Origin: Paenibacillus chondroitinus NBRC 15376
Lineage (GTDB): Bacteria > Bacillota > Bacilli > Paenibacillales > NBRC-103111
Assembly: GCF_004000765.1 (NCBI RefSeq)
Contig: NZ_BILW01000006.1
Location: 124,001 to 188,000 of the forward strand
Direction: 5' to 3'
Length of the DNA: 64,000 nucleotides
Part shown: positions 56,225-64,000 of the stretch, one piece after another
Numbering within the stretch: the stretch's first letter is position 1
How the letters are laid out: each line of letters opens with the position of its first letter
Made by a program: the position numbers and the translations under genes
The notes under the pieces: generated by a model
Told to the model about the DNA's origin: nothing
Databases searched by the model: none
The model's input: the letters and a program-made list of their open reading frames with translations, nothing else

Positions 56225-58522
56225 ATGCGCAAGCCTTATTACCGCAGAAAAGAATGGATTATCGCGATGCTCAGCGCCTGCTTGCCGGCAGCGATTATCG
56301 GTATTATTCTGTATGTGCTCGGCACGCAGCAGATTGAGAAGGAAGCTCAGAAAGCGCATCAAAACCAAGTTTCCTACGCCATAGAGCGTATTAATGAGAA
56401 TTTAAACCATCTGGAGCTTATCATGGCTCAATGGTCCTTCAATCTGAACTTAGGCAGTTCCTTCTCAGAATTGGACGTCTATGAAAATTTCAAGAGCACC
56501 CGATCGATCTACCAAGCATTAACCTGGATTAAATCATCGGATCCGTTAATCGGTGAAGTCACCTTATACTTGGATAAACAGCAGATGCTGATCAACGAAA
56601 ATACCGGCATTCACGTTATTTCATCGACTGATGAGCTTGAAGTGTACCGTACCCTGGCTTCTTACCAACGGGACGTGTATTGGACTAATCAGTTATCCGC
56701 AAATAGCGAGATGGCGCCGTTCTCGTTAATTGTCCGGATTCCTGGCGGCCTCGTGCAGACGGAAGCTGCGCTGATTGTGGAAATTAATGCGAAGAAGCTG
56801 AATGCGCTCATTTCTGAACTGGATGCTGACGGAACGGGTGCGACCGTGTTATTGCAGCAGGATGGCGGCATTATTTCGCTAGGACAAGACAGCATCGCAC
56901 GGCCGACGGATTTGGATCTAACGTTGATGCGACTGGTTGACTCGGGGGGCGGCACGGAACAGAGCTCCTCGATCCAGACGTGGAACAGCGAAGCTTATTC
57001 GGTGTCGGTCGGCCAAATGAAGCGTATCGGTCATCTCTGGACGATTGCGTCCGCAACGCCGCTCGATCAGATGACGAAGCCTGTACAGCGGCTCTCCCGC
57101 ATTATCATGCTAACAGGCTGTCTAGGCATTTTCCTTGCGCTGATGCTGTCTTGGTATTCGTATCAACGGATGTACAATCCGATCAACCGCTTAATTCAGC
57201 AATTGAAGCCGGGGCGTTCCGGTGGAGGATTGGATGAATTTGATTACATCGCCGATGAATGGAAGCATCTCTCAAGGGAGAGTCAGATATTGCAAGCACG
57301 CATCGATCAGCACTTACCTTCGCTGCGTGAAAACTTCTTACTTCAGCTGATGCAGGGCAACTTGTCCTTACTGAGTGAAAGTGAATTGGCCGAAAGGGTT
57401 GAGCAGCTTGGCTGGGAGGCGGATGACCGTGTGTACGCGGTCCTGGTGCTGCAAATCCATGGGATATACCGATCGGAAGGGAAATTCTCGCCGGGGGACG
57501 AGCCTCTAGTGTCTTTCGCAGCCATGAATATTGTTCAAGAATTGATTAAGAACAAGGGGATCGATGGGGACACGGTCAATTTCCACGACCTGACTCTAGG
57601 CGTTCTTGTACGGCAGCCGGCAGATATGTCGGAAGAACATTCGCGGACCGACCTCTTCCATCTTGCGGAAGAATTGGCGCATACGCTGAACAGCCTGCTG
57701 AAGGTGGAAGTGACCGTTTCCGTCGGCGGCCGAACGGAAGAGCTGCGCAAGTTGGCTCATATGTTCGATGACACGCGAAACGCGCTGGCTTACCGCAAGC
57801 ATGATGAAGCCCAGCAAATTCTGGACGCATTGGATATAATTCCTGGCGGACAAGATGCAATTGCCTATCCTTTTGAAGAGGAAGCGGCGATTCTGAAGGC
57901 TCTCCGCTCGGGCAACGAGGCGGAGCTGGTTGAACTGCTCGACCATTTCTTCCTTATGCTCAAAACGGGCTTGGATACCGAACTCGGCGTTCGGCAAGCG
58001 CTGATGCAGTTGTGCGGCAACATCCACAATACCATCATGCTATCGGGGTATAATCCGCTTCAGCTGAATGACGGCTTGGATATGTGGGAGCAGCTTACCG
58101 CGATCCGAGAGCCTGAAGCCATCGTGAGCTGGATCAAGCAATATATAGTTGCTCCGTATATCGTCCGACTTCACAGCACACAGGACATGCAGCTCAAGCG
58201 TCTGGTTGAGAATGTGCTGTCGACAATTCACACCAGCTATGCCCATGACATTTCGCTGGAGTATTGTGCGGATGTGCACGGCACCTATGCCAAGAAGCTG
58301 AGTCTGGGTTTTAAGCAGGTTACCGGTCAGACGTTTATTGATTATTTAACGCAGTACAGATTGACGAAAGCCAAACAGCTGCTCGTCGAGACCGATGAGA
58401 AAATCAATGATATTGCCATTCGTGTCGGTTACCAGCCGCCTTATTTTAACCGTCTATTTAAGAAGTATGAAGGCATGACCCCTGGTCAGTATCGAGAAAA
58501 GGCGGAAATACATGAACTATGA
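56225..58522 (+). CDS. Membrane-bound AraC-family regulator
   Basis: Large one-component regulator of 765 residues. Membrane segments are near 12-32 and 292-312. Between them lies an extracellular sensor domain of about 255 residues, cache-like in pattern. A cytoplasmic linker follows, and a C-terminal AraC double helix-turn-helix (about 660-760; IAIRVGYQPPYFNRLFKKYEG). Such YtdP/YesS-like proteins sense outside sugars directly and switch on neighbouring transport genes. It is divergent from the LplB-type operon. Its end overlaps the next AraC gene by 11 bases, so two AraC regulators are co-translated. Confidence 0.85.
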   Translation: MRKPYYRRKEWIIAMLSACLPAAIIGIILYVLGTQQIEKEAQKAHQNQVSYAIERINENLNHLELIMAQWSFNLNLGSSFSELDVYENFKSTRSIYQALTWIKSSDPLIGEVTLYLDKQQMLINENTGIHVISSTDELEVYRTLASYQRDVYWTNQLSANSEMAPFSLIVRIPGGLVQTEAALIVEINAKKLNALISELDADGTGATVLLQQDGGIISLGQDSIARPTDLDLTLMRLVDSGGGTEQSSSIQTWNSEAYSVSVGQMKRIGHLWTIASATPLDQMTKPVQRLSRIIMLTGCLGIFLALMLSWYSYQRMYNPINRLIQQLKPGRSGGGLDEFDYIADEWKHLSRESQILQARIDQHLPSLRENFLLQLMQGNLSLLSESELAERVEQLGWEADDRVYAVLVLQIHGIYRSEGKFSPGDEPLVSFAAMNIVQELIKNKGIDGDTVNFHDLTLGVLVRQPADMSEEHSRTDLFHLAEELAHTLNSLLKVEVTVSVGGRTEELRKLAHMFDDTRNALAYRKHDEAQQILDALDIIPGGQDAIAYPFEEEAAILKALRSGNEAELVELLDHFFLMLKTGLDTELGVRQALMQLCGNIHNTIMLSGYNPLQLNDGLDMWEQLTAIREPEAIVSWIKQYIVAPYIVRLHSTQDMQLKRLVENVLSTIHTSYAHDISLEYCADVHGTYAKKLSLGFKQVTGQTFIDYLTQYRLTKAKQLLVETDEKINDIAIRVGYQPPYFNRLFKKYEGMTPGQYREKAEIHEL

Positions 58523-59339
58523 ATTTTTGATCGGGTTTACGCCGCGGATCTTGGATGTGGTGGAACGAAATGCTGCATACTGGCGCGAATTCCGTTATGA
58601 TCTGATTCGTGACCATACGAGATTACACACCTTTTCCTATGTTTTGGGAGGCGAGGGGGTGCTGGAGCTTGAAGGGGAAAAGCATACGCTTCGCGCAGGT
58701 GATCTGTTTCAGGTGCGCCCGGGCACATTTATGCGGATTACGACGACTCCTGAGCAACCGGTTTGTTTTATTTCCTTTCAATTTCATTACCGAATCACGC
58801 ATTGGGAGAACGGCGAGATGCTGCAGACGGTGTGCGGTGACAGGTTGCCGGTCAGTGGGAACTACGCTCCTATCGGCCAGATGGCGATCGAAGAAGGATT
58901 TCGTAATGGACTTCAGATTTGGGAGTCCAAAGAAGACGGTTATGAATGGCGCGTGAAGCTGGAATTTCTGAACGTGATTCAAAAGGTCAATGAATTAACG
59001 AACATGGAACATGAAGAAACGCCGACCGTCATTGCCGTACAGAAGGCAACCGCTTATATAAAAAAGCATTTTCAACAACCTATTTCCAGGGAAATTGTCG
59101 CCGAACACGTATCGTTATCGCCCGGATACTTATCCATCGCATTTAAAAAGTATATTGGTCTGGGTATCGTCGCTTATATTGTGAAAATGCGCCTGGATCA
59201 CGCCAAGTATTTGTTGAAAAGCAGTAAGCTGCCGATCCGGGATGTGTCCGATGCTTGCGGCTTTACGGACTCTTTTTACTTCACCCGTGTGTTCAAAAAA
59301 GAAACAGGTATGAGCCCGCGGGACTACCGGAATTCATAA
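58512..59339 (+). CDS. AraC-family regulator with cupin sensor domain
   Basis: Soluble regulator of 275 residues. The N-terminal AraC-type cupin binding domain (about 30-105; GEGVLELEGEKHTLRAGDLF, RPGTFMRIT) probably binds a small ligand. The C-terminal double helix-turn-helix is at about 175-272 (VSDACGFTDSFYFTRVFKKET). It starts within the end of the membrane regulator gene. Downstream lies the amidohydrolase-Rieske pair, so it may control these or the divergent importer. Confidence 0.87.
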   Translation: MNYEFLIGFTPRILDVVERNAAYWREFRYDLIRDHTRLHTFSYVLGGEGVLELEGEKHTLRAGDLFQVRPGTFMRITTTPEQPVCFISFQFHYRITHWENGEMLQTVCGDRLPVSGNYAPIGQMAIEEGFRNGLQIWESKEDGYEWRVKLEFLNVIQKVNELTNMEHEETPTVIAVQKATAYIKKHFQQPISREIVAEHVSLSPGYLSIAFKKYIGLGIVAYIVKMRLDHAKYLLKSSKLPIRDVSDACGFTDSFYFTRVFKKETGMSPRDYRNS

Positions 59340-59459
59340 AGGGATCCACATAACAAAAATCCAGTTTTTCGAAATTTTTCTTCATGTACCTTTCGTTGTC
59401 TGACCTATATAGTTGTATCTATAAGCAATGACAACCTTTTCATGAAGGAGCTGCTGAAC

Positions 59460-60545
59460 ATGAGTAAACCTAACATTATTGATGCAGATGTGCATAATGC
59501 GATTGGGAGTTCGAAGGATCTGCTTCCCTATCTCCCGAAAGTATGGCACGATTACTGGCTCTCCGCAGGTCCTGCCTACGGCGGAGGGTGGCATTCTCCC
59601 GTCGGTGTAATGCGCAAGGACGCCATTCCGCCGGGCGGCGGCATGCCGGGGAGTGATCCGCAGCATATGCTCAAGCATCATTTTGATAAATTTGGGATTG
59701 ATTATGGAATATTGACGGGTTCGGGCATATTGGGCATCTCCCTTAATCCGAATCCCGATTACGGCAATGTGGTCGCAAGTGCGTACAATGATTGGCTGGT
59801 GGAAACTTGGTTAAAAGCAAGTCCGGTCTATAAAGGTTCGATCCTGATCAACCATGCAGACCCGCTAGCGGCGGCGAAGGAAATCGATCGTATGGCCAAG
59901 CACAAGGATATGATTCAGGTGATCATGTGCAGCGGTTCCCGTATGCTGTTCGGTCAGCGCTTCTATCATCCGATTTATGAAGCGGCCGAGCGCAACGGAC
60001 TTCCGGTTGCTGTGCACCCGGGCACCGAGGGACGCGGCATCGCCGGAGCGCCGACGCCATCCGGCTATCCTACTTCGTATCTGGAGTGGCATAATATTCT
60101 GCCTACCAACTATATGGCGCATGTGAACAGCCTCGTATGCGAAGGGGTATTCGAAAAATTTCCGAAACTTAAATTTGTAGCCATTGAAGGAGGCATCGCT
60201 TGGCTTCCGCACCTGATGTGGCGGATGGACAAAAATTATAAAGGCTTGCGCGACCTTGTTCCATGGCTCAAACGGTTGCCTTCGGAGTACATCAAGGAAC
60301 ATGTCCGTCTGACGACACAACCGATTGAGGAACCTTCCAATCCGGAACACTTGAATCAAATATTTGATATGATCGGCGGCGACAATATGATTATGTTCTC
60401 TTCCGATTATCCGCATTGGGACTTCGACAATCCGAAAATGGTCCTTCAGCCGATCCGCAAGGATCTGAGAACGCGGATTCTGGTGGAAAATGCATTGGAA
60501 CTTTATGGCGCGCATACCTTTCCTGCGCTGAAGCAGGAGGTCTGA
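59460..60545 (+). CDS. Amidohydrolase-2 family metal-dependent hydrolase/decarboxylase
   Basis: Enzyme of 361 residues in the ACMSD-like amidohydrolase group. ATG 59460 has AAGGAG at 9 bases; an ATG 18 bases earlier overlaps that site. Metal-binding marks are IIDADVHN (His12), AVHPGTEGRG near 187 and SSDYPHWDFD near 318. Members hydrolyse amides or decarboxylate aromatic acids; which applies here is unknown. A Rieske protein gene follows after 4 bases, forming one operon. The pair may handle a ring-containing or oxidised compound imported by the nearby transporter. Confidence 0.83.
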   Translation: MSKPNIIDADVHNAIGSSKDLLPYLPKVWHDYWLSAGPAYGGGWHSPVGVMRKDAIPPGGGMPGSDPQHMLKHHFDKFGIDYGILTGSGILGISLNPNPDYGNVVASAYNDWLVETWLKASPVYKGSILINHADPLAAAKEIDRMAKHKDMIQVIMCSGSRMLFGQRFYHPIYEAAERNGLPVAVHPGTEGRGIAGAPTPSGYPTSYLEWHNILPTNYMAHVNSLVCEGVFEKFPKLKFVAIEGGIAWLPHLMWRMDKNYKGLRDLVPWLKRLPSEYIKEHVRLTTQPIEEPSNPEHLNQIFDMIGGDNMIMFSSDYPHWDFDNPKMVLQPIRKDLRTRILVENALELYGAHTFPALKQEV

Positions 60546-60549
60546 TCCG

Positions 60550-60912
60550 ATGAGTAAAGTGAAAAGTAGATATGAGGCGGCAACCGTCCAGGAACTTCAG
60601 GATAAAGGGCGTAAAATCATAACGCTTAACGGCATTGAAATAGGTGTTTTTTATGTGAATGGCAGCTACTACGCTTGGCGAAATCTATGTCCGCATGCGG
60701 CCGCTCCCGTGTGCGAAGGGGTCGTGTGCGGTACGCGGCTTCCATCCCTTGTCTATGAGTATGAGTACGGAAGGGATCAGGAGATTCTCCGATGCCCATG
60801 GCACGGCTGGGAGTTCGGTTTGACGGACGGCAAGCATTTGGTTGAGAGCGGCGTAAAGCTCCGCGGCTACGAAGTGGAAGTAGCAGGTAATGACATTTAT
60901 GTGTTGATGTGA
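60550..60912 (+). CDS. Small Rieske [2Fe-2S] protein
   Basis: Rieske ferredoxin-like protein of 120 residues. The iron-sulfur ligands are Cys47/His49 (CPHA) and Cys82/His85 (CPWHGWEFG). The distance between the two boxes is longer than usual, with an added segment about 58-80 (TRLPSLVYEYEYGRDQE). It lacks the catalytic domain of ring-hydroxylating oxygenases, so it is an electron carrier or a small subunit. It is coupled to the upstream amidohydrolase; no oxygenase gene is in the window. Confidence 0.85.
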   Translation: MSKVKSRYEAATVQELQDKGRKIITLNGIEIGVFYVNGSYYAWRNLCPHAAAPVCEGVVCGTRLPSLVYEYEYGRDQEILRCPWHGWEFGLTDGKHLVESGVKLRGYEVEVAGNDIYVLM

Positions 60913-60920
60913 TGGATTAC

Positions 60921-60957
60921 AAATCGTCCCGATCCTTGGATTAGGACGATTTTCTTC
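60921..60957 (+). terminator. Terminator after the Rieske gene
   Basis: AAATCGTCC (60921-60929) pairs with GGACGATTT (60944-60952), followed by T-rich sequence. Confidence 0.65.
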
Positions 60958-60995
60958 GTCCAATGGAAAAGGCTGGGAAGGGAGGACGCCTTAAC

Positions 60996-61200
60996 ATGGG
61001 AAAGATTCTGCTGGGTCATTGTGTGGAAGCAATGAACGCTGATTTGCCGGGGCATTGGATTCGAAAACGAGCGTAGAGATTTTGGATCTTCTTAAGAGGT
61101 TTAATGAGCAGGGGAGGACGATTGTGTTCATTACGCATGATCGGCAGATTGTGCAGCAGGCGAAGCGCATTTTGCATTTTCGGGATGGGAAGTTGAGCAT
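60996..61200 (+). pseudogene. Internally deleted ABC ATPase (MacB/LolD type)
   Basis: A gene start with good GGGAGG and ATG 60996 (MGKILL) is followed after about 40 bases by the end of a MacB-type ATPase: LDSKTSVEILDLLKRFNEQG, then TIVFITHDRQIVQQAKRILH and FRDGK. The whole middle (Walker A, signature) is missing, and a small frameshift separates the two parts. The relic's last 70 bases overlap the LysR gene on the other strand. Confidence 0.65.
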
Positions 61201-62093
61201 TGCTGTAATTGCTCCGTTGTCCGAAGATCTCTTAAAGCATTCATTAATAATAATGATGCCCTTCCCAGGGTGTTGCTATCTTTATAAACCAGACCAATTG
61301 CGACAGTGGGGTCTATATCGACAAAAGGCCTAATGACTAAGGTGTTTTCTAGTTCCAAGCTTTTATACATAGGAATAATACCAATACCGAGACCAGCTTT
61401 GACCATTTGCCGAATCACAGAAAAACTTCCCACCTCCATACCAAAAAAAGGATTTTGGCCACTCTGACTTAATATCTTCTCTGATATTTCTCTATAAATA
61501 CAGGTTTGCTCTTTAAGCAGAATGGTTAGTCCGGCAAGGTCGTTCACCTCGAAGCAAGTTTTTTTGGCCATTGGGTGATCAGTTCTCATCAATACCCCCA
61601 ATTTTTCTTCAATGAGCGGTTCAAACTCCAACATGAGGTTTACTGATGGAGATGCGCATAGGCCGAAATCCAATTCACCGGATCGAACTCTCTCCGCGAT
61701 CGATTTACTACCGCTAATTTCCATAGATAACTGCACTTGCGGACGAAGTTTACAAAAATCAGCTACGATAGTCGCTATCGTTTGGCTCGCGATAGGTTCT
61801 ATAGCGGCAAAACGAATGGCTCCGCCATTTCCCGTACCGAAATCGGAAATTGTCTGTCTCATGGATCCTATTTTTTTCAGTAAACCAGATGCTTCTTGAT
61901 AGAGCCATCGGCCGGCTTCAGAAGCAACCATGCGTTTGCCGTCACGAACGAATAAAGAGACCCCTAGATCAGCTTCAAGACGCTGAATCTGAAGTGTTAC
62001 TGTAGAGGGTGCAAATTGGAGTTCTTCAGCAGCTTTCTGAAAGCTTCCAAGACGCAAAATCGCTTCAAATGTTGTTAATGCTCGCAGATCCAT
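61131..62093 (-). CDS. LysR-family regulator with an unusual tail
   Basis: LysR regulator of 320 residues. The helix-turn-helix is at about 1-60 (FQKAAEELQFAPSTVTLQIQ) and the effector-binding domain at about 90-295. The last 22 residues (CSTSHPENAKCASPAAQSAD and two more) are antisense to the ABC ATPase relic, so the original stop was apparently lost and the end replaced. It is divergent from an MFS transporter gene with 118 bases between, the standard LysR-target layout, so it probably controls the transporter and the alpha/beta hydrolase. Confidence 0.85.
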   Translation of the reverse strand: MDLRALTTFEAILRLGSFQKAAEELQFAPSTVTLQIQRLEADLGVSLFVRDGKRMVASEAGRWLYQEASGLLKKIGSMRQTISDFGTGNGGAIRFAAIEPIASQTIATIVADFCKLRPQVQLSMEISGSKSIAERVRSGELDFGLCASPSVNLMLEFEPLIEEKLGVLMRTDHPMAKKTCFEVNDLAGLTILLKEQTCIYREISEKILSQSGQNPFFGMEVGSFSVIRQMVKAGLGIGIIPMYKSLELENTLVIRPFVDIDPTVAIGLVYKDSNTLGRASLLLMNALRDLRTTEQLQQCSTSHPENAKCASPAAQSADHA

Positions 62094-62211
62094 GTTCCCA
62101 CATCCTTTTGTTTAATAAAAATGAATAATTTGTTCATACAATTCAATTTTACAAAACTTTAACACCGAATTACAATAGCTACAAGAACAATTTTTAGGCA
62201 GGAGGGATGCT

Positions 62212-63468
62212 ATGGATTTAGGTTATAAATCGGCATTCAATCGAATTACCTTATGGGCATCACTATTATTTGCTGTAATCCTTGGATTTTCAAGGCTATC
62301 GTATGGATTGTTCTTACCAGGGATTCAAAGGGAAATTGGGGGAAGCTACGCTGAATTAGGCATACTGGCAACCGTCAATTTTATAGGTTACTTTCTTGGA
62401 ACCCTGTATTTACCGCTAATTATTTCCCGGTTTCGGCATAAAAAGAATGCAATCAATAGAATATCATGTTTGTTACTTGGATTGGCCATGATAGGCTCAG
62501 CGTTTAGCGATCATTTCATTCAGCTTGGACTATGGCGGTTTATGATTGGTTTTTTTTCAGCATCGGCAACGGTGTTGGTCTTGTCTATTGCTACGGACGC
62601 CGTTCAACCCCCTGAGCGAGGAATGGCTTCAGGTCTAATATGGTTAGGTGGATCTGCCGGAATTCTGATTACAGGCTTATTCGCTCCATATATCATAGAG
62701 CCTGCTCATTTAGATGGTTGGCGCTATGCCTGGATGGCCATGGGAATCTTCGGGATTCTTGCTACAGTGGGCTTTGAGCTGGTAACAAGAAAACAAATTT
62801 TTGAGCGTACCCGATTCACAGAACTTGAATCGAATTCAGGGGAACAAGAACAAGTGAGTGTATACAGACTCATGTTTAGTCCTAATCATTTTTTATTCTT
62901 GCTCGGATCTTATTTCTTCTTTGGTTGGGGCTACATTATTTATTTCACATTTTTGGTTCCTTATCTCGTGAATAAAGGAATTCCATCGATCTATGCTGGA
63001 CTCATTTGGTCCGGTATCGGAGCCGCAGGTTTATTCAACGGTTGGATTGGAGGAAGGGCTATTGACCGATGGCCAAGCGGGTATACGCTTGCATTGGGGT
63101 TAGCAATAGGTACAACTGGTGTATTAGCAGTAACGACAAATCGTATTCTGCTTACTTCAATAGGCGCAGTAGTTATTGGGTTGGTTTCTTTTATTACCCC
63201 GCCGTTGATGACGACCGCCCTGCTTCGTCGTTATGTACCAAGTAGCATTTATGCGGTATGCCTAAGCGTAGCCACTGCTACTTTTGCAGCAGGGCAAATT
63301 ATAGGTCCCATGGTGGGAGGTTGGGTTGTCGATCAATACGGTTTGAAATTTGGCGTAACATCCAGCTCTCTATTTATGGCACTTTCCGCCTTGTTTGCTT
63401 GTTTATACGGAAGGAAGCAAGGAGTACTAGAGACACCTACATTACTTTCAAAGAGTATGGATAACTGA
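62212..63468 (+). CDS. MFS transporter (YbfB/YjiJ-like)
   Basis: Membrane transporter of 418 residues with about twelve hydrophobic segments. The first contains GFSRLSYGLFLPGIQREIGG, typical of the YbfB/YjiJ-like group of the major facilitator superfamily. GGAGGG precedes ATG 62212. It is divergent from LysR and followed after 42 bases by an alpha/beta hydrolase, suggesting import or export of an ester or similar small molecule. Substrate is unknown. Confidence 0.83.
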   Translation: MDLGYKSAFNRITLWASLLFAVILGFSRLSYGLFLPGIQREIGGSYAELGILATVNFIGYFLGTLYLPLIISRFRHKKNAINRISCLLLGLAMIGSAFSDHFIQLGLWRFMIGFFSASATVLVLSIATDAVQPPERGMASGLIWLGGSAGILITGLFAPYIIEPAHLDGWRYAWMAMGIFGILATVGFELVTRKQIFERTRFTELESNSGEQEQVSVYRLMFSPNHFLFLLGSYFFFGWGYIIYFTFLVPYLVNKGIPSIYAGLIWSGIGAAGLFNGWIGGRAIDRWPSGYTLALGLAIGTTGVLAVTTNRILLTSIGAVVIGLVSFITPPLMTTALLRRYVPSSIYAVCLSVATATFAAGQIIGPMVGGWVVDQYGLKFGVTSSSLFMALSALFACLYGRKQGVLETPTLLSKSMDN

Positions 63469-63510
63469 TTCGTTTTTAAGAAGATTATTTTATAAAGGGA
63501 GAGAAAAACG

Positions 63511-64000
63511 ATGGAGATTTTACACGATATTCCGGCAATAAGAAAATATTATAACTCAGGTAATCTTAAGCTTTCCTACCTTGATTTTGGTGGAGATAGT
63601 AATAAAGTTCTTGTTATGTTACATGGTTATATGGCGAATGCGAGAACATTTTCGGAGCTGGCTGTCAAATTTAAAAATTGGCGGGTTATAGCTGTAGATC
63701 AGCGCGGACACGGATGGAGTGAACATCCTTCTGGCATGGAATATGCAAGAAATGATTACATCAATGACCTATTAAACTTGATTCAAAATGAACTCGAGGG
63801 ACAACCGGTAACCCTACTGGGACATTCTCTAGGTGGGTTGAACGCTTATCAATTCGCAGCTCGTTATCCTGAATGGGTCGAAGCCGTTATCGTTGAGGAT
63901 ATCGGTGTGGAAATAAACGGTGACTTCTCATTTGCCGACAAGCTTCCATATCGTTCGGCCTCTTTAAAAGAACTAAGAGATTCACTTGGGAGTGTAGGGC
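63511..64000 (+). CDS. Alpha/beta hydrolase, 5' part
   Basis: An open frame from ATG 63511 behind AAAGGGAGAG runs off the right edge after 163 codons. It shows the alpha/beta hydrolase start VLVMLHGYMAN (oxyanion region), then AVDQRGHGWSEHP and the nucleophile elbow LLGHSLGGLNAY. The acid and histidine lie beyond the edge. It probably hydrolyses an ester or related bond in the cytoplasm. It is likely co-transcribed with the MFS gene. Confidence 0.85.
   Translation, partial: MEILHDIPAIRKYYNSGNLKLSYLDFGGDSNKVLVMLHGYMANARTFSELAVKFKNWRVIAVDQRGHGWSEHPSGMEYARNDYINDLLNLIQNELEGQPVTLLGHSLGGLNAYQFAARYPEWVEAVIVEDIGVEINGDFSFADKLPYRSASLKELRDSLGSVG

Noticed and set aside
59865-60515. 216-codon minus-strand frame opposite the amidohydrolase
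   Set aside because: Antisense shadow of a gene with clear metal-binding motifs; no start signal.
1-64000. CRISPR arrays, tRNA or rRNA genes, insertion sequences
   Set aside because: No regularly spaced short repeats, tRNA or rRNA sequences, or transposase-like frames were seen. The repeats present are protein-domain duplications.

Overview
The window looks like a chromosomal segment of a xylan-degrading, endospore-forming Bacillota, most like Paenibacillus. The reasons are gene families: a GH30 glucuronoxylanase and a GH43-CBM6 arabinoxylan arabinofuranohydrolase of the XynC/XynD type, a GH67 alpha-glucuronidase, LplB/YtcP/LipO transporters without their own ATPase, many YesM/YesN-type regulators, an SLH-domain surface protein and a gerABC spore germination operon. 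The species cannot be named from sequence reading alone.

Layout. 1-3.9 kb: end of an upstream gene, then a cre-preceded lplB-ytcP-lipoprotein operon, plausibly for aldouronates or xylo-oligosaccharides. 4.0-10.7 kb: a GH30 xylanase with an extra carbohydrate-binding module inserted in its catalytic domain, then two orphan YesN-type response regulators. 10.8-14.3 kb (minus): a YtfR-YtfT-YjfF-type sugar importer without an adjacent binding protein. 14.7-23.4 kb: two large secreted GH43 enzymes and a small non-catalytic secreted protein. 23.6-25.7 kb: cytoplasmic GH67 aguA. 25.8-26.8 kb (minus): an SLH-anchored cohesin protein. 27.1-30.3 kb (minus): histidine kinase, stand-alone receiver and binding lipoprotein. 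30.6-33.0 kb: two YtfQ-like binding proteins. 33.8-42.1 kb: a GH43-like intracellular enzyme, a CUT1 importer and a kinase/regulator/binding-protein trio. 42.6-46.7 kb (minus): gerABC plus a 53-residue membrane protein. 47-52 kb: a broken response regulator, a G+C-rich epimerase, GAPDH divergent from a TetR regulator across a perfect palindrome, and a TPR protein. 52.5-60.9 kb: a second LplB/YtcP/LipO importer, two AraC regulators, an amidohydrolase and a Rieske protein. 61-64 kb: an ABC-ATPase relic, a LysR regulator, an MFS transporter and the start of an alpha/beta hydrolase.

The main system is at 4-27 kb. The GH30, both GH43 enzymes and the non-catalytic protein all end in the same cohesin-FIVAR-dockerin cassette. 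A fifth protein carries a cohesin-type domain joined to three SLH repeats, the layout of a cell-surface anchoring scaffoldin. This suggests a compact self-assembling xylanosome: enzymes could link cohesin to dockerin in chains and dock to the cell wall. The products would be imported by the neighbouring transporters and trimmed inside by GH67 and GH43-like enzymes, under kinase/receiver/binding-protein sensors and carbon catabolite control (about ten cre-like sites). Domain calls were made by eye; binding between the modules is inferred.
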